Below, in pieces: positions 25,301 through 35,924 of a stretch of DNA of 64,000 nt. Each line of letters starts with the position of its first letter. The first letter of the stretch is position 1. The notes beneath the pieces were generated by a model. The model worked only from the letters and a program-made list of their open reading frames with translations, did not search any database and was not told the origin of the DNA. A program made the translations under genes and the position numbers. This DNA is from Dipylidium caninum (lineage: Eukaryota > Platyhelminthes > Cestoda > Cyclophyllidea > Dipylidiidae), in the NCBI GenBank assembly GCA_017562135.1, contig QEYB01000368.1:186001-250000 (forward strand). Direction: 5' to 3'.

Positions 25301-25969
25301 CTAGCTCCCAACAGTAAATGAATTGTCAGGCTCATGGAGATCGCCGTTTGAGCAGACCGAGGTATCCACTTGACATGCAAGATTTGCTTGCTCATGCTGT
25401 TGCCTCTCTTCAAATTTCTGTTTCTGACGCATTTTTACGAAAAAACTGGGAGAGTTACGGACTTGTGAAGCTAGAGAACGCCTAACTCTGGCAAGAAAGG
25501 CATTGCTTCTCGGACCTGAAAATAGCGAGAAATGATGAATGGGCGCTAATTTCCTACAACACTCCAGTGATTTGAAAATATTAAGATTGTAGATGAAAAA
25601 TAAGGGGAGAGGAAAAGCTCGCCTTCGCTAGAAAGAGCATTGGAGTTGACTGGATTTTCGGAGAGCGCCGAATTATTTCTAACCGGCTGCAAAGAATCGT
25701 CCTCTGTCAAACAACCATCAATAGACTCAAAGTCAGAAGTATCAAATGGTAGAGGGCCGGCAATGGCTAAAAGAATTGGTTTATATAAAAGGAATACATT
25801 TCAAGCCTTCATTGTTCGAGGCTTTCTCGAGTATTATAGGCGTGCGAACAATACCGTCCGTGGGAGACCGTGGGTCAATATCGAGTAATTTTAACTTTTG
25901 CACGACATGAGGCGAGGAGACATCATCGACCCCACGCACCTTAAGGGCAGAGGTAGAACTATTACCCAT
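25301..25969 (-). CDS. CDCA3: CDCA3/Tome-1-like mitotic-entry protein
   Basis: Small three-exon gene: 25798-25969, 25563-25766 and 25301-25515, phases 1 and 1, 196 residues. The N-terminal motif DPRSPTDGIVRTPI matches the conserved CDCA3 signature (DPRSPSAGILRTPI type). In vertebrates CDCA3 is an SCF-associated trigger of mitotic entry that promotes WEE1 destruction and is itself removed by APC/C-Cdh1. The middle is acidic and Ser/Asp-rich. The C-terminal exon is basic, contains a possible destruction-box RRSL (RxxL), and ends in a Gln/Glu-rich helix. Intron 1 (25767-25797) is only 31 nt and intron 2 is 47 nt. The end of exon 2 is the least certain junction: a GC donor about 57 nt upstream would also keep phase. 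The gene lies head-to-head with PRODH, 768 bp apart. The assignment rests mainly on the one motif and protein size, so it is moderate. Confidence 0.62.
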
Positions 25970-26737
25970 AATGTTTAGATCAAACGAAGCACCAAGACCA
26001 TGCGATCTGTAATCGACAAGTTAAAACGCGAACTACTCTCGAATGCGTCTATATAAAAATTAAATTCATAATGAGATTTCTGAAGCATTCACAAGGTTGT
26101 TGATAAAAATACACTGGAAAAAATAGATTATTACCAACAGGTGTGCGTGCGCGCATGTGAACATTAAGTCTAAATTTGCGGAATTTGTAATAAATGTTCG
26201 GACTGATTATGCAACATTTCTTTTAATTGAATAACCTTGACTCTGGCGAAATTAATCGAAAATGCGATTAACCCCTACTATACAATAAACGACCTCCCGT
26301 CTCTCCCAAAAGGAACTCTAGCTTAATTAGATACGAACTCATGCTCAAATTTACTAGCGAGAGTACGTCTGCCCTGGATTGATGCGAACACAGGTGTTTC
26401 CGTCATTGCAAAAGGTTGCTGATACTCGTTTTTTCGTTGAATTTAATAACCCGCTCATTTATTTCAGTTTGCGCATCCACGCTAACATTAGAATTCTAGG
26501 ATGTTAGAGATCTTAATTAAAGCCGAGGTCGCTCAGGCCTCGTATATTTGTGGTAAAGCTCTCTATTCTTTTTTAAATGTCTATTCTTTATTTACAAAAA
26601 TGTTTCTATATTATGTTTAATTTGATTTGGACATTAGACGTTAAGCCCAAGGTGGTCTTCAGTAGTTTGTTTGTTTGCAGCATTTGGTTTAACTTAGGGC
26701 GCCGGCCGCGACCCTAAATAGCTGGACTTTCTCACCG
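25970..26737. promoter_or_regulatory. Shared upstream region of CDCA3-like and PRODH genes
   Basis: 768 bp separate the two divergent start codons. It is AT-rich and must contain the promoters and 5' UTRs of both genes. There is no clear TATA box at a sensible distance and no other gene. A bidirectional promoter is an inference from geometry only. Confidence 0.5.
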
Positions 26738-29700
26738 ATGCTGCGGCGCTCAGTGGCAGGGGCATTTAACTCGAGTCTCAGGGGTAATCGTACTTTCGCT
26801 TCCGCAGCATCATCCGACAAAATCCATGTTGATGTCCCTGAAATCCATCCAAACGTCGGGAAAGACCTTGTAAATTTTCGGGATGCAAAGGTGGCTTTTG
26901 CGGCGACTACTACGACCGAACTTATTAGGTCCTGTTTTGTTTACCGTTTATGTTCATATAAATTCATTGTCGATAACAATAAAAAGGTATTCAGTCTTAA
27001 GGATTATCGTCAATGTTTAGATGATGGACGCCTGTAAAAGGTTCCTCGGTCCTAGTATCTTTAAAAAACTGATGAAGATGACGTTTTATGGTCAATTTGT
27101 TGCTGGTGAAGACCAGGAGAAAATACAACCAATAATTCAACGCTATCGTAGATACGGTGTAAAATCTATCCTCGACTACAGTGTGGAAAAAGATATTCCT
27201 GAATCGGAGACCGTTAAGAAACTTGAGTAAGTGTAAAATGATTGGGATTCTCTCTTAATCCATTTGGTCTGTTAATTGATAACCATATTGATTCGCTGTA
27301 AACTTTCCCCCAAGTATTTTACACTATTCTGAATCATGGGTTTTATACTTGCTCCTTAGAGAGACTCTAGCTGAAGCCATTCATGTGCCGGAAATTTCTT
27401 CAAAAGGAGCAATGAAACAATTTCAACCAAGCCTTGAATTTGCTGATCGACGAAAAGATGTCTATTCAGCACGCACCTACTTTTACGAATCTGAAGCCCA
27501 ATGTGACGAAAACATGAAAATAATTATGGGGTGCATAGACGCCTCTTCAAAGGGAGTTCCTAAAGAGGGTTTCACAGCTGTAAAGCTTACAGCGCTGGGA
27601 CGTCCTCAATTTCTTGTACGTTTTTTCCCTTTATTTATGCTACAGCTTCAACTTTCTGATTTTCTTGTTCAAATGGAACGATTCTTCAACTTACTCGTGG
27701 AAACTGAAAAGTCTGATCATCCTGTACCTCCGTCTCTCGCCTATATTGACTTGGAAAATTTTCAAAAACGTCTACAAAATTTGGGGGTTGAAATATCCTT
27801 TGACAAATCAACGAAATACTTCACATTGCTCGACATATCTGGCGATGGGTAAATTAACACCTTATCTTTAACATTGATAGTGTTGTTGACCTTTTAGAAT
27901 GGCTCCACTTCAAACATTTCGAACACGATCTCGCATCAATCTTTCAAGTTAAAAACAAGGAAGTAAGGATACTTCTGCGTATACCTCGCCACTTTTTGGG
28001 CTCATCGCCCCCCTTTATATCTGGAAATATATCTCTTGCTATTCTATACATGATCCAAATACTATTTTCGACTGTCAAATCACAAGAAAGGTTGTTAATG
28101 CACATTTCCACCTAAAGTGATTATGCTCGCTGCATTTTAAAGCTGGTAAGTTTAATCAGTTTAACCTAAATTGCACATTCGCGGTTTAGCCAAAGTTTTC
28201 CTTTTAACCAAAGATATTGGTATCCTTCGTAAAGTTCACTTAATGCTATATCTCTTTTTTTAGTTTTTTTCAGATACTCTGATAGGGTATCATGCCATTT
28301 TGTGTACAACCAATGTCTGGTTTTTTAGACGGGTAAAATGGAGCAGTTGGTTTCCACACTCACACCTCAGGGTATCGAGGAGATGAGGAATATGATTCAC
28401 CGGATAGATAATCTTGCTCAAGTAAGTTGTAAGGTCTGGTACTCTTGTACATACTGACGAAGTGGTATTTGTTATTCTACCGACAGAAAGATTTAATTTT
28501 ATTTCCTCGCAAGATCTATAAGTGACATTAAGAATTGACATATCGTTCCTGTAAAATGAGTGAGGTCTTTTCGGTTTAGTATGCTGAATCGAAAGGTGTG
28601 CGTCTGATGATCGATGCGGAACACAGTTACTTCCAGCCAGCGATCCGTCGCATTACTATGGAGATGATGCGTCGTTTTAATAAGGATTGCACTGTTGTCT
28701 TCAATACATATCAATGTTATCTTAAGGTAAGCTCAAGTCAGAATTAGGGACGAGAGTATGACCTCTATCTACCTGTCATTTCAATTCTCGTAGAATGCCT
28801 TGAACGAACTGCGTCAAGATCTTAGGATGGCGGAGTCGGAAGGTTTTTACTTTGGTGCTAAACTCGTTCGTGGTGCCTACATTGAACAAGTTTGTTTATT
28901 TCTCAATATTGAGCACATTTGTTCATGAATAAGCAAAACATACATTCTAAATGTCTGTTATTTCCTTTAAAAAAAACATTATTTGACCTTAGACTGTCTT
29001 TCTCTATCCGTAGGAGCGAAAAAGAGCGCAAATGTTGGGTTATCCTGATCCCACGAATTCCTCATTCGAAGCGACGACGAACATGTACAAGGCGTGTTTG
29101 GAAGAGACTTTGTCAGCCATTGAGCGTCGACCGCGGGGTCGCGTCTCTGCTATGGTTGCTACGCACAACGAAGACACCGTCCGATTTGCTCTTAAAAGGT
29201 TGTGTTATTTACACTAATTCACTCGCGCTGATTTTGTTGCGCTTTATTATGTTTTGAGTAATTAATACCTAATCAGAGGGAGTTTCTGCTGGATTGATTT
29301 CTGCAATTTGTGTACTTGCTCAAAACGCGTGTTATGCATACTCGAGGTGTTTCGTGAAAATAATGACGTTGAAATCCTAAATGTATGAATTGAGGTGTTT
29401 ATTTAAGAGAATTTGTCGAACTGCCACTATTTCTTGAGCTAATTACAAGGTAAACTTGTTGTCAACAAGTCCTCCCTGATAAGGGCTCCTTGGTTCATTT
29501 AGCGACACAATCCGTTTTGTTTACGATGTAATGTTGTCAGAATCGTTTGCAAATTCCCCCCCCCAAACCGAGCACTTCAATCACCTTTAAATTCAACCCC
29601 TCAATCGACGAATACATTGACAAATTTTTGGAAATTCGCCGTCTCAAATTACTGCTTTCGTTAAACAATCACTTTCAGGTACTATTGAGTGACACCTTTT

Positions 29701-30501
29701 TTAATGTTGCCTCGGCTATTTGACAACCAGACCTTGTTAATAATCTACGCGTCTACATCATTGTACCATTGTTAACAGTGTTATGCCTAAGTTGTAACTT
29801 GCTATGACCTTTCTTGTACGCATTAAATGTAATGTTTATTCTGTCGAGGCGTTAGATGGAAGTTTGCTTATTTATTGTGTTTTATTTTAACAGAATGAGA
29901 GAACACGGTATCCAGCCGGGCCAAAAGTTAATTTGTTTTGGACAATTGCTGGGCATGTGCGACCACGTCAGCTTTCCCCTCGGTGAGTGTACCTGCTCTT
30001 GTGAGAAGTATCCACGCGGAATAAGTTTAAAAATTGGTGTTTTTATAATGTCAGCAAATTCTATACATCGTAGATACTATTAAACAAGTTTCTGAAGGGA
30101 TATTTTGCTCGGTAGAAATACACACGGTATTTCTAGTCGACACTAGGCAATTGTATAAGAGAAGTTACTTCCAACTTGTGGCTGTTATTTGAAGGTCCTC
30201 ACAACGGCTTTCTTATCCTAGCGTCTGGTTCGTTGCATGTGAATTTAGAAGAGAAGAATGAGTAGTCTTTTCCACCAATAATGTGTAGGGTATTAGTATT
30301 TCTCCCTGCCTTTTAGGCCATGCTGGTTACTCGGTCTACAAGTATGTGCCGTATGGAACGGTAGAGGAAGTGCTGCCCTACCTCTCGCGTCGTGCTCACG
30401 AAAACCAGTCGGTGCTCTCTGATGTTTCGGTGGAGCGCAAAATGCGCTGGGCGGAAATTAAACGTCGTTTCCTGACGGGTGAGGTTTTTGTCAAGCCGTA
30501 G
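26738..30501 (+). CDS. PRODH: Proline dehydrogenase, mitochondrial
   Basis: FAD enzyme of the mitochondrial inner membrane that oxidises proline to pyrroline-5-carboxylate and passes electrons to ubiquinone. Eleven exons: 26738-26986, 27021-27226, 27360-27615, 27646-27848, 27881-27962, 28329-28421, 28580-28726, 28794-28889, 29014-29198, 29894-29982 and 30317-30501; 596 residues, close to the human 600. The start [13 protein letters not shown] is an Arg/Ser-rich mitochondrial presequence. Conserved blocks in order: [28 protein letters not shown], an EF-hand-like loop [74 protein letters not shown] and [18 protein letters not shown]. The last block carries the substrate-binding Arg pair. All phases close. 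Three introns are only 30-34 nt. Confidence 0.96.
26987..27020 (+). other. 34-nt intron 1 of PRODH
   Basis: The intron starts GTATTC and ends GTTTAG. Removing it joins NNKK to [10 protein letters not shown] in phase 0 and restores the expected PRODH alignment before [10 protein letters not shown]. It is far below the usual animal minimum but fits the tiny-intron class of flatworms. Confidence 0.85.
27616..27645 (+). other. 30-nt stop-free intron 3 of PRODH
   Basis: Starts GTACG and ends CTACAG, with a T-rich interior. Its length is a multiple of three and it has no in-frame stop, so the reading frame continues through it and would add ten hydrophobic residues ([10 protein letters not shown]). 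Removing it gives GRPQFL joined to LQLSDFL, which matches the family without a gap, so it is treated as an intron. Confidence 0.75.
27849..27880 (+). other. 32-nt intron 4 of PRODH
   Basis: Begins GTAAAT and ends TTGATAG. Splicing completes the EF-hand-like loop DISGDG to VVDLLEW; the unspliced frame meets a stop immediately. Confidence 0.85.
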
Positions 30502-33500
30502 GCCTCCAAAACCCTCCTCACTCCATGTTCGTCCGCAACTCATCGGCTACTTTAATAATACTGCGGAATTGACAACGAATGTTTCTTAATTGTGTTCTCT
30601 GGACTCGGAGAGTGGCCCTCTAAGTCTCAGCTTTATCCACCTTTTTTGGAAATTTCATTTGGGTTGTTACTGTAATTTCCGTAATCTATTTTAGCATTTT
30701 CAATGTCTTCAGGGCCAGAGATTGGCGTTTTCTTCCTTATGGGAGATCAATGCTTTTTGAGGGCACCTCAAAGCATAACTTAACTCGACGGCTAATTATT
30801 GCCATTCTCCATCCGCCGATTGACTGAATGTGGCTCTGCCCGCATTCGCATGGACGCAATGCCGCGCGGTGGGCTGGCAGTGGCGTCTCGGCCAGCACCG
30901 AGTCTGCTCCCGCCTCCCAGTGGCATCGCCACCTCCAGGCCACGCTAATGCTGCGGTGTCTGCGAGTTGGCTTGGGGTGATGCACGTCCGCTTGGCGGCG
31001 GGACCGGTATCTTTTCTGGCTAAAAGCTTGCCGACTTGAGACGCTTCTCGTGTTTACCTCGTGCATTTCCCCGTGCGCACGTGTGTGCGACGGAGGACGA
31101 ATTTAGCCGGCGGGCTAACAGTCGTGTTTAGTAGAGGTCGCATTCGGTGAGGGGCGTGGAACGCGCCGTGCCCCTCCTCCGCCCGCTCCCAAATGCATTC
31201 ATTACCGACAGATCGCAGTTGGTGATTGCAGAAAATGAGCACGTTTCGTTGTTGCAAGTGGAAATAACTCTTGGATTTGAATTTTCACGTTGGTCGCGCA
31301 GCAGGGAGCAACATGATGTTTGGTGGCCTTGTGCCTTTCGTGTCATATTACCTCGACAAATTGTAGCTGATGTGTCACCTGTTATGCAGTTTTGGTGTTC
31401 TCGTATAAAATTGGCAGTTCACCCTGCGTATTGGGTTGACCGAGCAGGTTGTCTCCCGCCCCGCCCCGCCTCGCCTCGCCGTCGCACTTGACCAACGGGA
31501 TTGCAGTGACTCAGTCCCCGCTTGTTCACGGGCAAAGCTGTCAATTAGAGGGCAGACGAGCCGTGCCGGCCAGCCTTTTCGTCCCTTTCGAGGCAGGGAG
31601 GCAGGCAGGCACGCCGGTGTCGACTAATGCCCTGATTTCGGACAATGCAGACTGCCTTCTAGGCCGCACGGCGTCTGCACAGTCGCTGAGCGTCGGCGGA
31701 CTTTGGCAGGCCTCTCGAGCGGATCCGTTGGCAGGCACTGCAGGCGAATTGCAGAAGACCTGCCTCCTAGCCAATGTGCCTCCAATGCATGTGAATTCTC
31801 TAAGGAAAAGCAGGGTTTTGCTGTTGCACCTCCTGGTTGGGCTAATTTCTTGCACGTTGTATTCACCCACATTAGTCGAGCTTAACACTTTCGCTGTGTC
31901 TGACATTCCGCTTAGTGCGTGCTCCGGTTCTTTTCAATCGAAAATTCTATTGGTTATGGGGCTAGCCCAAAATTTATACGCATTTAGAGGAGGCCCTAAG
32001 AGACTTATCTGCCCTTGTTAATTCTGGACGTAAATTGGCGGTGTCGTAAGGCAGAGGTCGCGGGAAGAGCACAACTTGGGGCGTTTAAGTGTCCGGCGCG
32101 AGGAGGGGACAACGTTGTGCTTGCCTGTTGTTTGAGCACGAATGCGAGCAGACCGAAGACGTTCTGACCCGAAGCAGGGGCCCCCTTTTCGCCAGCATCT
32201 TCCTAACGCATCATCAATTCTCGAGCTCGTTCGCATGGCCTCTCGAGTTCCCGTCTCCGTCTCGCCTTCTCCTCACCACTGTGAACAGCAGTGAAAAGGC
32301 AAAAAGTGCCGTTCAGACGTCAACTTTGTCTGCTATTTTAAACGGTCAGGTCCGTTGGCAAGTGTTAGACAGGTCAGTCGAGGAGTGCAACTGCCCATGC
32401 AGACACTTTCGGCACGTGTCTGTCGCCGCATGCAGCTCTGCATGACCTCTATGTGCCAAACCCCACAGGTCGCACGATTGTGTAAGAGTCCCATTTCCGT
32501 GCTCTGGCGGCTTAGGGCAAGCATTGGCGCTGTGCCCACTGAACCGCTGATGGCCTGAAGCCACAGCTACGGTTTTCGGGGCGGCGCCTTAGAGTCAGTA
32601 AAGCGCGCCACCTGGACGGTCAGTGTCGGGCATTCCGCCCCTCCTTGCTTCCAGATCCACTCATGCCCAATCGAAAAGGAAGAATTTAGTGACTTACAGT
32701 AGGAAAAACCTGTCTTTTCCGTAAAATTAGGTCCACTTTGGTTCGGATTCCTCTACTGCCTACCGTTTTGGCCTCGGTTCTTCTCTAATATCGCAGGCGA
32801 TGGCGAGGGCTCCTTTAACCTTAAACAGCTTCGATCTCCGCCAGCGTCCGTCTTCGCCTCACCGCTTTCCTTTAATGCAAATCTGTAGCACCTAGCTCGT
32901 TCGTTCGGCACAGTATTTCCGAGTCCTGGAACCCAGGGTGCTGGAGCCGCCTCCCGCTCACACCTTCCATAACTTTGGCAGAGAGGAGAATCATTTCTTG
33001 CCAAACTATCCTATCCTGCAAAGCCGTCACCAGCTCTTTTACTTTTACGATGCGGGGAGAATGAAGCCCTCCTTAGCATTAACGTATTTAGAGTACCCGC
33101 GCACAGCATCCCTAATGGTTTTGTCAACGAACGCTTGCTGCGGACCACAGGATTCGGATTTGCCCGCCCTCAGCAATCACTTATTTCGATCTTGGACGAG
33201 CTGAGCTTACCGCGCCCGGCCACTCGACCTGCTGGTGTGTAAACAACGCATCCAGTCCGCAAACGTGTTAAGAGGGTTTGGCGGTAGCAGACAAGCTTTT
33301 CGTCTTCGTGGTGTGTGCACAAAACTCAGCTGTCATTGTATTCCGGTCTATTTCAGCCCTGAACAGTCGCCTCTAATTCCGTTCAGCCTTTCCGCATTGT
33401 CTTTGGTATTCCTCAACGGTGATCGCCCCGGGCTCTAACATCGCTGCATGATGAGGCATTTTTTCATCACGATTCCGACGTGATGGTGTGTTTCACAACC

Positions 33501-35924
33501 AAAAGGGATCCCCTTTGGAGCCGAACAGTCAAGGTCTTCCGTGCTACGTCTGCGTGGCGGAGGAGTGTGCAGTAGGTCCTCTCAAAGCGACGTTGTTTCA
33601 GGGTTCACGAGGCTCAAGGGCCATCGGTGGGCCCGTCTAGTGTCACTATAACTCGCAACTTCAGTAATGACGGACGGAGTTTGGCGATCCGCTGCATGGC
33701 GGAAACGAGGGTAGCAGTGCGGGCAAGGTCACATTTGCATATTGGGGTGTTAGTGAAAAATGAAATGAAATTTGACAATGGTGACTGCATTCGGCTGAAA
33801 TCCCTCACTTCATCGGCGTTCCCACTGCCTGCAGATGTTTCCTAGTGTGAGCTGCCTGATTAAATAATTTCTGGTATCAAACACGAAATAATCAGGCTTT
33901 GTATTGAGGCAGAAATGAATTTCAAGCGGGTTAAAATCGGGTGGCACAAGTCCCGCTTTTGGAGGGGAATAAGCTCAGAGGATTCCAAATGCGGTGTAAG
34001 TCCTGCAATCGGCGCATATTACTTGAATGGAAACAGGTTCAGTTGGGTTTTTCGCACGCATCAGCTCAAGTTTATTAAGTACATGCCGGTTCCCTTTGCA
34101 TCTGCCGCTGTCTGTCACATTAATCCTGGCGCTATACTCTCACGCAATTCAGGCATATCCCCTAACTCCGAGTGGTGACCCACGGTGTCGGCTTTTGGCT
34201 CACCTTTCTGCCATCATGTCTGAAATGGAGTCAGAATTGAAGGGCGTCGTATGCTGGTTCACTATAATCAGTTTTAACTAGGACTAAAAGTTGGCAGCGA
34301 CATTGATATTTGAAGTTGGAGAATGCCACTGAAGATGAGGTCTAAGTAGATAAAAAGGATCGAGGTGCTTATTATGGCGTAAAAACATTATTCTACTAAC
34401 TCCCATTAAGTAGGAAGATATAATTGCGCAGTTTTGAACAATTGGCCTCATGTCAGTTACGGCGACAATCTACCAAATGCAACATTTCTACCGCACACCC
34501 TCGCCCACTACTGATCTTACTTTTCGAAATTCTGCGTCTGTGGTCAATTAATAAGGTGTTTAGACCCTTAATCCCCTTACTCTACGCATTTAAGCCCCCT
34601 CTCCTCATTATGCAGCCCACAAATTTTATGATAGGGCGCTTTATCAGCGCCCGAGATCTCCCGTGAGACTTCAACTGGCAGAAATCGGGTAGAGGTAGGT
34701 TTATAATCCACACGCATATGACTAGGAGAAGGCATGCAAGATCTGACGGGCCAGGTAATCCATCACAAGCGGTAACAGTCTTAAATGATGGGCGATATTT
34801 TTACAAATGCGCAAATATTAACTTTTGTCGGAAATATTGAATTTCCTAAACTGGGAGTAGAACCCAGTTTTAGAAAAATGCCTGCCAGGCCTTGACGAGA
34901 CACATCGCTTTAGAGTATTTCCAATCTTCCACACAAATGTTCAGTGAGTTGTGGCTTCAATTTCAATCTTGCCGCGAATAGTAACGGGAAGTAACTCACC
35001 TACGCTGGTGTGCACTGTTTCCGCAAAGTGAATACCGCAGAACATTGTGATGACAAAACACCCGCTTTTCCCCATAGCCATTGTGCGAAGTAGTAAAAAA
35101 CAATCGCCCTTACGGGAGGCTCGGTTTCACAAAACCACATCATCTCAATTTCACGCAGTTTCTAGCATTGCGACTTTGGTCTGAACACCATGCCATCTCA
35201 TATGAAATTTGGGCAGTAAAGTTGCGACGCATAAAGTCTGTGGCATATTTCATTATTTCATATTTCATTATTTTATTTCATTTTTTTTTATTTTATGCTC
35301 ATTATAGGGTTTTTTTAGACGAATGTTCCAAACGACGGAAGTGTTATTTAAACTGCTATTACGCAATCCGAAAGATTTATATGTCCAGCTAATGCGACTT
35401 CCTTTTGGATGAAACCGAGGAAGTATTTGTAACTTCGTACGCAAAAAGTACTCGATGTGTTTTTCGCGAGCAAATACCAACTGGGACCCGGGGGGAACAA
35501 CCCTAAGTCACTGCCTACTGAAGGCCGGGCTAAAGTCCAAGTGAACACCTTCTCAGAGGGTTTCACGGTCCACGAACGCCATTAAGCATCATGGCACATC
35601 CACTGGCGCGCCAAAGTCGTGGTGAGGCTCATCGGAGCATTAATCCTCACCAGCAGATGCGTGGCTGTGGAGTTTCCATACGAGCTCTAGGAAACCGCGC
35701 GAGTGGGCGGGTGTCAGGTTATGCACAGGAGGAGAGCCGCTCATAAGTACAGAGTATTTTGCCATAGCAGCGGAAAGGAGTAAGACATCATGCTCAAAGG
35801 AACAGGAAGAAGTGCGGTTTCACACAAGCTTGTGGCGGTGAGTGTGCTTCGGGGCTGGGAGGGCGCAGTTTATTAAATACAGAAAGAGGCGCTTCGACAA
35901 GATATCTGGATGGGGAAAAGTGTT
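30502..35924. other. Intergenic spacer with a GC-rich block, no supported gene
   Basis: About 5.4 kb between the 3' ends of the convergent PRODH and tropomyosin genes. From about 30.8 to 33.6 kb the base composition is visibly GC-rich, with several overlapping open frames (up to 190 codons at 31449-32021, plus strand), then it becomes AT-rich. The frames are Ala/Arg/Ser/Pro-rich, exist on both strands and show no domain or splice logic, so they are treated as chance. The region should hold both genes' 3' UTRs. Confidence 0.55.
35246..35297. repeat. AT-rich imperfect repeat (TTTCATTAT units)
   Basis: Several imperfect TTTCATTAT-like units run into a T9 tract. Low-complexity DNA in the spacer between PRODH and tropomyosin. 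Confidence 0.75.

Noticed and set aside
30737..31066. Arg/His-rich minus-strand frame beyond the PRODH stop
   Set aside because: No domain, no splice partner, antisense counterpart equally open.
31449..32021. 190-codon plus-strand open frame in the PRODH/tropomyosin spacer
   Set aside because: Overlaps a minus-strand frame of similar quality, low-information composition, no homology recognised; explained by GC-rich sequence.
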